From: Phlebopus portentosus
Lineage: Eukaryota > Basidiomycota > Agaricomycetes > Boletales > Boletinellaceae
Direction of reading: 5' to 3'
DNA length: 64,000 nt
Assembly: GCA_037892935.1 (NCBI GenBank)
Contig: JAYXKI010000003.1
Location: 2,108,001 to 2,172,000, forward strand
Positions 36,626 to 46,842 of the stretch are shown here, piece after piece. Position 1 is the stretch's first letter. Each line of letters starts with the position of its first letter. Position numbers and translations under genes: made by a program. A model generated the notes under the pieces. The model worked only from the letters and a program-made list of their open reading frames with translations, had not been told where the DNA came from and made no database searches.

Positions 36626-37847
36626 ATGGCGGCAAGACGGCTCCTCGTCGACGTCCATACGCATGTCTACCTTCCGCTCTATGCGAATGTCCTTCGTTCG
36701 CGTTCAAACGCCCCTCGTATAGTTCAGCGTAATGCTGAAGAGCGGCTGGTCATTCTTGAGAACGAACCGAGTGAAGGAAGGCCGGTTGGCCCGCAGTATT
36801 GGGACAGGAAGGAAAAGCTTGCGTTCATGGACAAGCATGGTATCGATTTGTCCATAGTAAGGTATGAATGGTCTTCTTTTGTCCGCGTTCGAAGTTGGAA
36901 GAAATTGAAGATAACCAGTGTGTTCATATAGCTCTGCCAACCCATGGCTGGACTTCCTCTCACCCGCAGAAGCGGAGCCTCTTGCTAACGATCTGAACGA
37001 TGACTTGGAGGCTTACTGTGCATCATCTCCCACTTTGACTGGCACTTCTCTTCGGCGACTGTATGGCTTTGGCCTCCTACCGCTCGTACCGGACATTGCA
37101 CCATCGTCTATTCTCAAGACAATCTCGCAGGTGGCATCCCTTCCGCATCTGCGCGGTGTTGTCCTGGGTACACGTGGTATCGGGCATGGACTGGACGATG
37201 AAACTTTAGAGCCAGTTTGGGAGGCACTCGCGTCTACGGGGCTTGTTGTCTTCCTCCATCCGCATTACGGACTAGGCGCAGGTGCCCCGGGAGCATTTGG
37301 AGAACGCGAGAATGGGCACGTCCTTCCGCTTGCTCTCGGGTTTCCCATGGAGACGACAGCTGCCATAACGCGACTCATACTTGCGGGCGTCCTCGATAGA
37401 CATCCAGACTTGCGAATACTTCTCGCACATTCTGGCGGAGCGCTACCTGCACTCTCTTCACGTCTTGCATCCTGCATTTCACACGATCCTATCGTATCTA
37501 CTCGACTTGCACATGATGCCCGTTATTATCTCGGGAAGTTGTACTATGATGCAGTGGCTTATGGTGCAGAGGAGCTTGGTTTCGTGTCAGACTCCGTATC
37601 ACGAGCAGAAGCCTATAGTGATATCAACTCATCCGCGCGCAACTCCGCGAGTAGAGTTGATCGAAGCGAGGGAAGTCAGAGGATACTATTTGGCACAGAT
37701 CATCCTTTCTTCCCTCCACTCAGCTCAACGGAAAAATGGAAGAGCGTCGTGGAAAATTTGGAGGCTATCGATGGAGTGCAAGGTTGGGATGAAACGGATA
37801 AGGATGGGGTTAGAGGTGGAAACGCTGTCAGACTTTTTGGCTTATAG
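36626..37847 (+). CDS. Amidohydrolase-related (ACMSD-like) metal-dependent decarboxylase/hydrolase
   Basis: Two exons, 36626-36861 and 36932-37847, about 383 residues. The fold of the amidohydrolase_2 group is recognisable from the N-terminal metal ligands in VDVHTHVYLP, DKHGIDLSIV, HPHYGLG in the middle, LRILLAHSGGALP, and the late GTDHPFFPP with the conserved Asp. These are the features of 2-amino-3-carboxymuconate-6-semialdehyde decarboxylase and its relatives. ACMSD diverts the tryptophan breakdown intermediate away from quinolinate, whereas the enzyme encoded at 25.3 kb consumes quinolinate; a true ACMSD role here is only inferred, since related fungal enzymes act on other acids. Start ATG 36626 opens at the metal site, as expected. 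Confidence 0.85.
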
Positions 37848-38295
37848 GTATGGAGGGGGTTGCCGTGTATAGCCTTTAGCCGAGGCGTTGATTCGGTGCA
37901 AATTTTTGTAGCCTGGAACTGCTTCTTTTTTCTGTTGATACTCACATCCAGCAACTTTATAATAGACATTGTCTGCGAGATCAGACTTCGTAGGTACAGA
38001 ACATGGCGCTAATCTGGTCAACGAGGCGGGAAGATACAATAACAGTGCATCACATCAGGCGGCATTTGTTAGCTTGTCCGAGACGGACATCTCGTTAGTC
38101 TCGCGCGCACAGCCTGTGACAATTTCCAATGTCCATGTCTACTACCGTCATGGCGGTCGCGCACTCATAATACCCGTCAAAGCTCGCTGTTTCAGAACAC
38201 ATGCTCTCGATACGAAACTAGTCATGACCGGTAGGTAGTTTTACTTGATTTCTTCTATCGCCAATTTAAGAAGAGCTTTAGGCTATGTTGTGCAG
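37848..38295. other. Intergenic or unresolved 5' exons
   Basis: A plus-strand open frame without ATG (37969-38238) ends at a possible donor, but it does not join the following exons in frame. It could hold upstream exons of the membrane-protein gene or nothing. Confidence 0.3.
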
Positions 38296-40860
38296 TTTTT
38301 GGAAGCAAGATTGCATCAGTTTCCCGGTAAATAAGAGGCCAATTTGATTGCGATCCTAACTGAAACAACCCCGTTAGTGATCAGAACTGCCTTTGGCGTC
38401 TATGGGCAAGGAGCATGTGCCTGTTGTTCTGGCTTTACAGTGGTCACGTTTGCTATGGTTCTGTCTCTGCTCTGTAGCATTTTTATCATTCTCGGAGATT
38501 TGGCGTGGCAATGGCCAGTACAACCCTATAGCACCGAGTTTTCCGCATTGTTCAATGTCAGTCTAATTAGTAAGTTCGTCTGGCTGGACATCAGGGAAAG
38601 ATAATTCACTAATAGGCTGTACAGTGCTGAAATTAGACGCTCATAAAGCATTCTGATGATCATTCTTCCCAAGATGCCGGTACGATAGCGACGCGGTCAA
38701 ATTAGAATGGTTCTCGGCGTGATAAAAACTGAACGCAGTTCCACGGAAAGATAGTCACAACAAAATACCTCGCTCTTCATCTTGAGTTATCTCTCTACAT
38801 CATTCCTGCCTTCAATGAGTAGGTCTCGTTGCTCAGATGACCTTACGGCAGGTTTTGATATGTAAGTCGGCCTTCTTAATCAGCCTAGGTACTCGCTCTG
38901 ATATTATATCTACTTCAGGAAGACTCGCTTGATACAAGATACACGCGTAAAATCGATCCCATCCCAAACGGAATCATCACGAGTCCTCCGTAATTCTCGC
39001 ATCAAGCGATTGATTGCTTTCCTAGTGCTTGAATGGCTCTGGCTTGGGTTCGTGCTACTGCTCCGGTTCAAGATACGACCTGGTGTCACGATCGCCAGTC
39101 CTCGCGATGTAGAGAGCATGGCTACGACCGCATGGAACGACTATGGACTATCCTCTGTCGGCGTATTATGGCAGATCATCTCGGCCGTGCCAATACTTAG
39201 CTTCATCCGAGAGGTCTATTCCGGGGAGTGGTTGTTTATAAAAAAAAAGACGGATAGAGATATCGATCGTGTATCGACATTGACCTCAGGATATTGGGAC
39301 CAATTGAAACACACCTTGGCGGGCGATGCGACTCGTAATTTCAGGATCGCTTTTATCATAGCTTTGCTCCTGGTACCCCTTAATTCTATCGCTCCTTCAG
39401 CAGTGTCCACTGGACCGTATGACTTTTGGCACAGAGAGAACATCACAATCGGCGCCCTCAGACCAAACTTGACGCAGGCCACGGACACCCAAGCAAACCC
39501 TTTTGGGAATCAGACGCTGGGACAGGCGCAGACAGCCAAATCCAAGACAAACGAACTGGCGCAGAAAGTTGTGCGATTCGAGTATGTCACAATGGTTGAA
39601 CAATCAGTTTCGGACTTTGTGAGTCCAATAGTATTCTTCTGTTTCAACCAAAATTAAAAAAAACATGTCTATATGCAGGTGATATGTGACCCACCCGATC
39701 CATCCAATCCATCCAATGACTCTTGTACGCGGGGACATATCCTGTTTGGAATGCCAGGAAGGCATATCTACATGGATTTCTATAACAACGAAGCCCTCTA
39801 TTCAATAAAATATGGAAGTGATGCAGTCATGTTTGACTTTGAATGTCAATGGCTCGCTCCCCAGCTACTGGGTGGTAGTGGCGATGGCACAACCTGGTCC
39901 TTTGGCGATATGATGGGGATAGTCGACTACCAGGCTGTCGTGAGCACTGTCGAAATACCGTCTACATTTGGTAATACTATTTCTCCCTGTTGCCAGATAT
40001 TTGAACTTAACAGCCCTCTCTGGTCAGGAATCTATCCTCTGCAGATCAATGATGGCGAAGGCTCCAAGAACGGTTCCTTTGCTTGGTTTATCTTTGGGAT
40101 TGATCAATCGGACCAGTTTGCTATGAAATGGAATACGGATGATGACTCGGGCATCCTCGTTAACCTTGCTGAGGTTCCGGTCGACAAGAAGACATCCGAG
40201 GCTGTCGATTGGTCTGGCATCGTGTCAAATAAAACACTTTACAACATATCGACTACAGCTTCAGTCCTGTACTGTGATCCACACGCGAAATTCGGTTTTG
40301 CGACAATTGATGTACTAGGCTCAGGTTCCACGGTCTGGGCTCTTAAATTCGAGGAAGGCGTCAGTCCTGTCGGCAATTTGGACCAAGAGGAAACGTCTTA
40401 TATGCTCGGTCGAAGTCTGAATGGTATTCCATGGGATACAGCAGTCGTAACAGCCGCGAACGAGTCGTCAAAGCTGAGCCGACTAGCCGCCGAATTTCTT
40501 TTCAGGCGACCGACAGAGGATGTTGAAACTAGTCCCACCTCGATATGGGTGCCACAGGACCTCAAGGATATCAGCAACAGCCTCAACCTGTATACGCAGA
40601 TTGCAGGTATGAGTGCATATTTGGACAGAAGCGAAGGATGGAAGAACGTCAGTGCAGTATTCACACATTCGGTGGACATCCTGCAGATCAGCTGGCCAAA
40701 GTGGGATACCAGCGTGGCACTTGTCTGCCTCGTAACTGTCTTGGTCCTCGTGTTGACCGTCCAAGACTTCATAAAAAAGCAAGAGCTCGTGCCGTTCACC
40801 CTAGATGGGATTCAGAAGTACTACGTGCCTATCAATCAGAAGCTTGACGAGGAGGCGTAG
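38296..40860 (+). CDS. Multi-span membrane protein of unknown function, 5' end unresolved
   Basis: Not recognised as a named family. Deduced exons: about 38296-38326, about 38375-38569, 38755-38818, 38919-39618, 39679-40860. Membrane helices: FAMVLSLLCSIFIILGDLAW, LIAFLVLEWLWLGFVLLL, FRIAFIIALLLVPLNSIA, then a large loop of about 450 residues with several N-glycosylation sequons (NIT, NLT, NVS, NKT), and a last helix VALVCLVTVLVLVLTV before a short tail. The joins SLIITTKYLALHL and FNEKTRLIQDTR support one continuous gene. No catalytic motif. The start codon is not identified. A decayed copy of its C-terminal part lies just downstream. Confidence 0.7.
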
Positions 40861-41119
40861 GATAACCTTTCTTTGATTCCGTTCTTCCTTCGTTGTGGTT
40901 TATTTTGACTGCGTTCACATTGTTCATGTCATTTCAGGTTTCAGAACTTTGTGCGGGGACATTGCCAGAGACGCCTCCCTTTCCCGTTATCTCGGCTTTT
41001 GTTTTCGTGTATCATTAATGTCCTATCACTTCTATTACTAGCAACATATACTTCAGCATACTTAGAGATCATGGAAGCCGAGTCGACTAGCAGCAGAATT
41101 TCTCTTCACATCACAACCT

Positions 41120-41451
41120 TCGGGACAAAACTTTGAAAGCAACACCTTCTCCACATGGACATCAAGACCTCCGGAATATCAGCCAGAGTCTCAACCGGTA
41201 TACGCAAATAGCAGGCATGAACGCATGTTTGGATGAAACCGATGGGACCACGGAAGTCAGCACAACTTTGTAAATTGCCATCGAGGCTCTCGATCCACTG
41301 GCGACAGTGGTTTGTGCGCATGATGATTGTCATTGTGGTATTTATCCTTGCCCTCCGGTTGACTATGCGAGACTTCGCCAGGAACGAGAATCGAGCCATT
41401 TGCCTCGAAAGGTATCCAGAGGCTGTATATGTCCAGCAGTCAGAATTTTGA
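41120..41451 (+). pseudogene. Decayed tandem copy of the 3' end of the preceding membrane-protein gene
   Basis: The frame DLRNISQSLNRYTQIAGMNA at about 41166 matches DLKDISNSLNLYTQIAGMSA of the gene at 40.56 kb, with clear nucleotide identity. It runs into a TAA at 41272. After a frame change, a hydrophobic stretch (MMIVIVVFILALRL) and MRDFARNENRAICLERYPEAVYVQ mirror the last helix and tail of the parent (VQDFIKKQE, IQKYYVPIN). The parent's upstream exons are not seen in between, so only the last exon seems to have been duplicated or retained. Surrounding bases 40861-41119 hold nothing else I can name. Confidence 0.75.
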
Positions 41452-41810
41452 AGAGGGCATACAGAGCTATTGTCTTTCTCATTCGGGCTCTGTCGTTTGT
41501 TCGAGATCGGACATTTCTCTGTTTTTACGTTTTACCTGTGCCTGGTCCTTTCGCGCATACTGACCGTAAATTTTGTCTTTTTTGTCTTACGACATTCACT
41601 TTCCTTGCGAAATAAACATGCTTACGGAGCAATCCTCATGTGAAGGAATCACGTAGGGGGAACAGTTTTGCACGAAAGGGCTTATATCGCATTGAAGTTG
41701 ATTTGAGCAGATGATATCTATGGATCCGCTGTTGAAAAAAGTATCCGCATCCTCTAGCAGGCCGAATGTCAGCGGTTATATTACATTCCATAGCAACAAA
41801 GTAACTCACA

Positions 41811-42734
41811 CTATAATCGCCTCGCTTTCTGCAATCGAACACCACCGACTTTTATTGGCGTCGTATCCGTCAACTTTTCAACTATTTGCCTGACCCCATT
41901 GCCCTCGGACATCGTCAGCGCTTTCAGCAGTGCACTTCGTCCCTGTCCAAATCCGTTGACGAAAACATGAAGCTTGATCCCCTCTTTACGTCTTTTCTTT
42001 TCGTTCCGTATAAATTGAAATACACGAAGAGCGCATTGGTAACCGGCCTCGTACGTGCCCTCCGCGACGTTCTTGAACTTGCACCGACCTGAACTGACGA
42101 CGAGCGCACGTCTGTAATTCTCGTCGGCCAACGTCATGATGCAGTTCTTCGACCGCGCCAGGACGTGCAAGCGATAGTGAATCGAGGTGGGCACAGCACT
42201 TTCCTCCTCTCTGCGTCCTCCGAGACTGTCTGGGATGGCTTCCTGGGCTTTTCGCGCAGCTTCGTCGGGCTCGGGATCTTCGGAGTCCAAGACGAGCGAA
42301 GAGCTCAAGTTGTCCGTCCGGCCTTCGCTGGGCCTTGTTGGTCTGGGGCGCCGAGGAAGCTCAACGGGTCTCGCAGCAAGCGGTGCTGCTTTGACGCGAT
42401 TTGACGGTGGTAACTTCACACCACTATAGCGAGGTGGTAAATCCGGGGCCTTCCCTTGCTCCGGGCTCCGGGCATCCTCTTTTGCGCCCTTGTCCGCATT
42501 GTCTAGAAGAAAACCGAGATCTTTGAATAAAAACATGTTCGGTGATTTCTATCGTACGCGTGTCACCATACCTTCTGCGTTGAGTATCTTCGAATATGCA
42601 GCGTTTCTGTTTGGGTCCTTGTCATTGCTGTTGTCGGCGTAAAAACGACGGCTAAGTGTCCCCAGGACGTTAAGAACAGTCCGACTTGACGATGCCTGCG
42701 AAATAGCGGGTAGACCGCGTTTTACGACCAACAT
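41811..42734 (-). CDS. Mitochondrial small ribosomal subunit protein uS11m
   Basis: Component of the mitoribosome small subunit platform, near the mRNA exit. Two exons meeting across an intron at about 42511-42568. The C-terminal half has the uS11 signature: YRLHVLARSKNCIMTL, ALVVSSGRCKFKNVAEGTYEAGYQ, VFVNGFGQGRSALLKAL, and the end ITPIKVGG-like DTTPIKVGGVRLQKARRL. The N-terminal 130 residues form a long low-complexity extension, as in fungal mitochondrial homologues. Start placed at MLVVKRGLPAISQASSSR (42734), a good import presequence; an in-frame Met at 42809 would precede it. Diverges from QCR9, also mitochondrial. Confidence 0.9.
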
Positions 42735-42882
42735 GACGTGAAGCTGAGAGACATTCAAGAAAATATTATCCAATAGCGAGCCGGCAAAACCCGGAGCACG
42801 TCCCACCATCGTTCGTTCACGTTGCGTAGTTATCGCTTTCCTTCTTCCATTACCTCTCTTCGCAGTCCTCGCACCCTTCGCT

Positions 42883-43254
42883 ATGGCGGTGAGCAGTTTT
42901 CAGTGAAACAGGATCGCTGATGTTGTACTGACTTTGGTCGGCAGATCTCGACGACACTGTACAACACACTCTTCAAGCGCAACAGTCAGTTTGCTTTTCC
43001 GTTCTGTACGAACGTGCCCGACAGCTAACGCTTACTTCTTATTCTAACTTCAGGTGTCTTCGTGTCGAGTGTCTTTGTGGGCGCCTTCGCCTTCAGCATC
43101 GGCTTTGACGTCGGCATTAATACCTTTTGGGACCGTTGGAATCAGGGCGTGAGTAACTCATCCTCCTCCTATTGAAACAACAAATTCTAACTAGGATATC
43201 CAGAAACAATGGAAGGACGTAAAACACATCTATGTGAAGAACGAGGAAGAGTAG
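42883..43254 (+). CDS. QCR9: Ubiquinol-cytochrome c reductase subunit 9 (complex III)
   Basis: Small single-span subunit of respiratory complex III. Four exons: 42883-42888, 42945-42984, 43054-43148, 43204-43254, giving 63 residues, the usual size. The product has YNTLFKRNSVFVSSVFVGAFAF, the membrane helix, then FDVGINTFWDRWNQGKQWKDVKHIYVKNEEE, which fits the conserved WDRWNEGKLWKDIKHKY pattern. The first coding exon is only ATGGCG. At the last intron two acceptors lie 9 bases apart; the second is chosen because it keeps NQGKQWKD. Too short and too split to appear as an open frame. Confidence 0.92.
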
Positions 43255-43691
43255 ATTCTTTGATGTAAAAGTCCCAAATTGCTCCAGCGCCGCACAATAA
43301 TCCGCGGGCATGATCTTATATCTCAAATCATAGACCTTATTCGTTCTGACCTCGGCCCTCGTAACTGTTTCGAGTTGGGAAAATATTTTGCAAGGCTTTA
43401 TTGCTACATGCACAGGAAATATGGCATATGACAGGAATCAGGTCTATCGGGGTAAAATGCAGTCTAAAATGGTTGTGGACATGTGAGCATAATAAAGAGA
43501 AAATCGACATTGACGGGCAAAGGAGTTATGGTGAGATGTAGAAAACTTGAAGACAGAGAATGAAAAATGCACAACAAGTCGAAGAAACAGAAAGAGAACA
43601 AGTGAAGAAAATGAGATGACATGACATGAGATGCGGCATGAATGATTGAATGAGACGAGAGACAAGAATGATTGCAAAGGGGTAATTAAGT
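43255..43691. other. Convergent 3' region between QCR9 and KCS1
   Basis: Purine-rich on the plus strand (GA-rich 43.49-43.68 kb), consistent with the 3' UTR of the minus-strand gene. No gene seen. Confidence 0.5.
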
Positions 43692-46600
43692 TCATGTTGA
43701 TATCTCTCCTAGGTCCTCCTCGCCGGGTGGTCCAAATATCCTGTCAAAGATCGCCTTCCCTTCGCTGTTCACGGGCGGTAGCTGTAAGGCAATGGCCGAC
43801 GGGTCGTCGCGTGATGCTTTCATTCGACGAATACGCTCCTCGTCCCAGAGCCGTTCCAGCGTCTCTGTGAGATTCTTCAGTCCGAAGAGGAACCCACGAT
43901 CTGGCCTTTCAGGGTAGTGAGGCGGGTAACGCGCGTATATCAAGCCCGTCTCAGCATCAACATCCGCTTGATAGCCCTTTCCACTGGACACCTCTCCCGC
44001 TTTCTGCATCTCTCGTCCATCTGGAGGCAACGTGACATAGTCGTTTCCAGTGGTTGTATGAGCGAAATCTACGATGCGCACGCTGACTTCACCACGACCT
44101 CTTTTACGCGTGGGGATGCTTAATCCGTTTGAGTCGGATTCGGGTTTATCAGGCGGACTGAGGATAAGGTCCGCGCTGTGCGACCGACGCAACGTCTGGG
44201 CGGCCTTACGGGAATCAGTTCCCCGTCGAGTCATCGACTCGCCGCGTTTCTTGCGAGACGACGGACGTTCGCAAAAGTAAGCTCGAGCTGCATCCTGAGC
44301 CTCAGGGTCCCCGTCGTAGATGAAAAGCAAGCTGCAACCATAGAAGCGATAGCCAACAAGACGATTCACGATCTCCGCAAGCGCGTATAGCTTTTGCAGA
44401 ATTCCAGGGATATGATACGCCATGAACTTTTCTCCGTCGTTCAAGAAAGATGATAGGACAGAGCAAAATTCTTCGGACTTTATCTCGCGACCCTTGTACT
44501 TGTCCTGACAACGATATGTCTCAGAGGCACGGTCCCACACCTAGGAAGGAAATATCAGCCGGCAAAGAAAAGAATCGGAGTAGTGATTGGTAAAAGCCTG
44601 ACCTGCATGCCACACATTCGTGCCCCGAGCGTCCTGCTTGTCGTACGATCACACTTCTTGCGCTGACTTTTCTTCTTAGCTGGAGTTGCATCTACTCCGT
44701 ACTGCCGAGTACCCATCTTGAGGTCGAGCACGCATGGCTTCCTTAGCCGGCCAGTCAGATCTTCCATCAGGATGAAGTGTTCTTGCCGCGAAAAGCATTC
44801 TTCAGGAGAAGTTTCCGACGCACGCTTGGGAGAACGAGGATACAGGGCGCCTTGATCGTCGTCATAGGACGATCTAGGATATGAAAGTGAGCTGACCTTC
44901 AGAGTATTCAGTGAAGGCTTGCTCATGCGTGCTGACCTCTGATTATCAGGTTCCGCGGAGACGGTATGTGGGAATGAGATACTTGATGCGGGTTCACTGA
45001 ATATCCCATTCGTCATTCGGGATCGACGCGTTTGACTCGTGCACTCGTCGTCACTCTGCACGTGGCGCATCGCATGTACATCCTCATCCTTGATACGATC
45101 GACAACAGAAGGACGATAGCGATGAGTGGGACGTCTTCGGCGGCTCGATCTTGAGCGCCTGAACATGGACTTTCCCTCGTACTCGCCGTCTGCGATGTCA
45201 CCTTCGTCTTCTGACCACGCGGCACGCTGATCGTGTTGACTGCGTGTTCGACGATAGAAACTTCGTAAAATTGCGCCAAATACATGGTCCCTGAGCTTCG
45301 TATTAACGACTGTAGAACCTGTCCCGCCAAACAAGCCTGTTACACCACCTCCCGCACCAAAGTTCGTGGCAGATACTCGTATATGTGGACGAGGCGGTGA
45401 AAATCCCGCTGCGTCTCCTTCGCTTGCAGACGCTCGCATGAGAGGGCTAGTTCCCCGAGAGTCTTCCGGCGAATTGACAGGAGTCGGTGCACCAAAAGAC
45501 TTTTCATACAAATACTCATCGCCATTTGTGACAGCGGATAAAGAGCTTCGGCCGGCACAGATTTTCGCTCCTCTTTTACATGCCTTATCGTTTCCTGAGA
45601 AGCCGGGAGCGGATGCTAGGTCTGGAGTTGATGCTGTCCCGCTATCATGCTGCCCATGTAATAATCGGTGACGTGCGTACTCGTGAGTACCGTCACTGGA
45701 GATCGACTGCCGAAGTTCACTGCGCCATCCTCTGCCCTTCAAAAGCCACTCGGGAACGATGTGTCTGTTCTCGTCCAATACGACTTCTGGAAACTCTGCA
45801 TCTGTCTCTTCATCCTCTAGGGCACTATAGTAGGCGGAATTTCTGTGAGAAGGCGTGTGTGGTAATGTATTCTGAAGGGATTGGGAAGTTGCGGAGCGAT
45901 GTGCACGAGGTTCAAGCGAGACCCGGATGTCGCTCTTTTCCGAGCAGACGTTAGGCGTGCTTTTGCTCTTTGTGAAGCCATCAAACTGTTCGGTGCTATG
46001 AGGTAAGGCCTTGCGATAACCCTTTGACGATTTGCGGACACGTCGGTAGTTAACGAGCACGACACCCAAGTATCTCGGAATAAACTCCAAAAGCTCCGGG
46101 AAATCACGCTCGACTGCTTCGTAGAACAGATTCTCCCGCGACACGAGAGGCTGAGGAATACATGTCAACGTCAATCAAAAACTTTACATCCAAGATACTA
46201 TCGAAAAGAGAAACGAAACGGTAGTCCATGCAGAAAGCACCAACGTCCATATATGCACCTCGGTAAAATCGCATTGGTCAGGGAACGAGAAAAGTCACTC
46301 ACTTTACATACAGCACGCTTGGTGAACTTGTATATCGCGGTATGTCCACCCACCTGATTGCGAAAGGGGCGGAGAGGGATGTGAGGTAGATAGTCACTTA
46401 GCGCAAGGTCTTCCACGTTGTGAGCCGGATATTCCGATTCCGGTTCTGGATGCAGAAGCACCTGTTGACGTTTCCTCGCCCCCGTCTCATCACTATCGCT
46501 TATGGATGATCGCTTTTGGGTGTCATTTTGAAAAGCGCGTGTGAGTGGAGGGTGGGTAGGTGTTTCGTCTGAACTGTGTAAAGCGAAGTATTCAGAACCC

Positions 46601-46842
46601 CCATAATCATCATCTCCCGGGGTAAGCGGCTCTGGAGAGGCAGGACAGCATGATGAAAACTGGCTTGGCGACGGCGAACGCTGGGATGGGGTAGCGTCCG
46701 GGCTCGTCGTCATCGACGACAGCGGAAGATGGACAAGATTTTCAGCCAATCGAAGGCTTGTGGATGCCAACAAAAAATCTGCGAGTTGTGGACTTGTCGA
46801 GGGACATAATGTCTCAGAAAAGGATGAGGGACAACACAGCAT
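43692..46842 (-). CDS. KCS1: Inositol hexakisphosphate kinase (KCS1 type)
   Basis: Makes the inositol pyrophosphate 5-IP7 from IP6, a phosphate and energy signal. Three main exons: about 46315-46842, 44590-46162 and 43692-44540. Landmarks: [18 protein letters not shown] before the first intron and [31 protein letters not shown] after it, then a disordered insert of about 330 residues. The inositol-phosphate-kinase signature [17 protein letters not shown] (PxxxDxKxG) follows, and SLLFIYDGD with the metal-binding Asp. The FVDFAHT-type motif reads [13 protein letters not shown]. All catalytic motifs intact. Start at 46842 or, equally possible, [10 protein letters not shown] at 46710. Confidence 0.93.
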
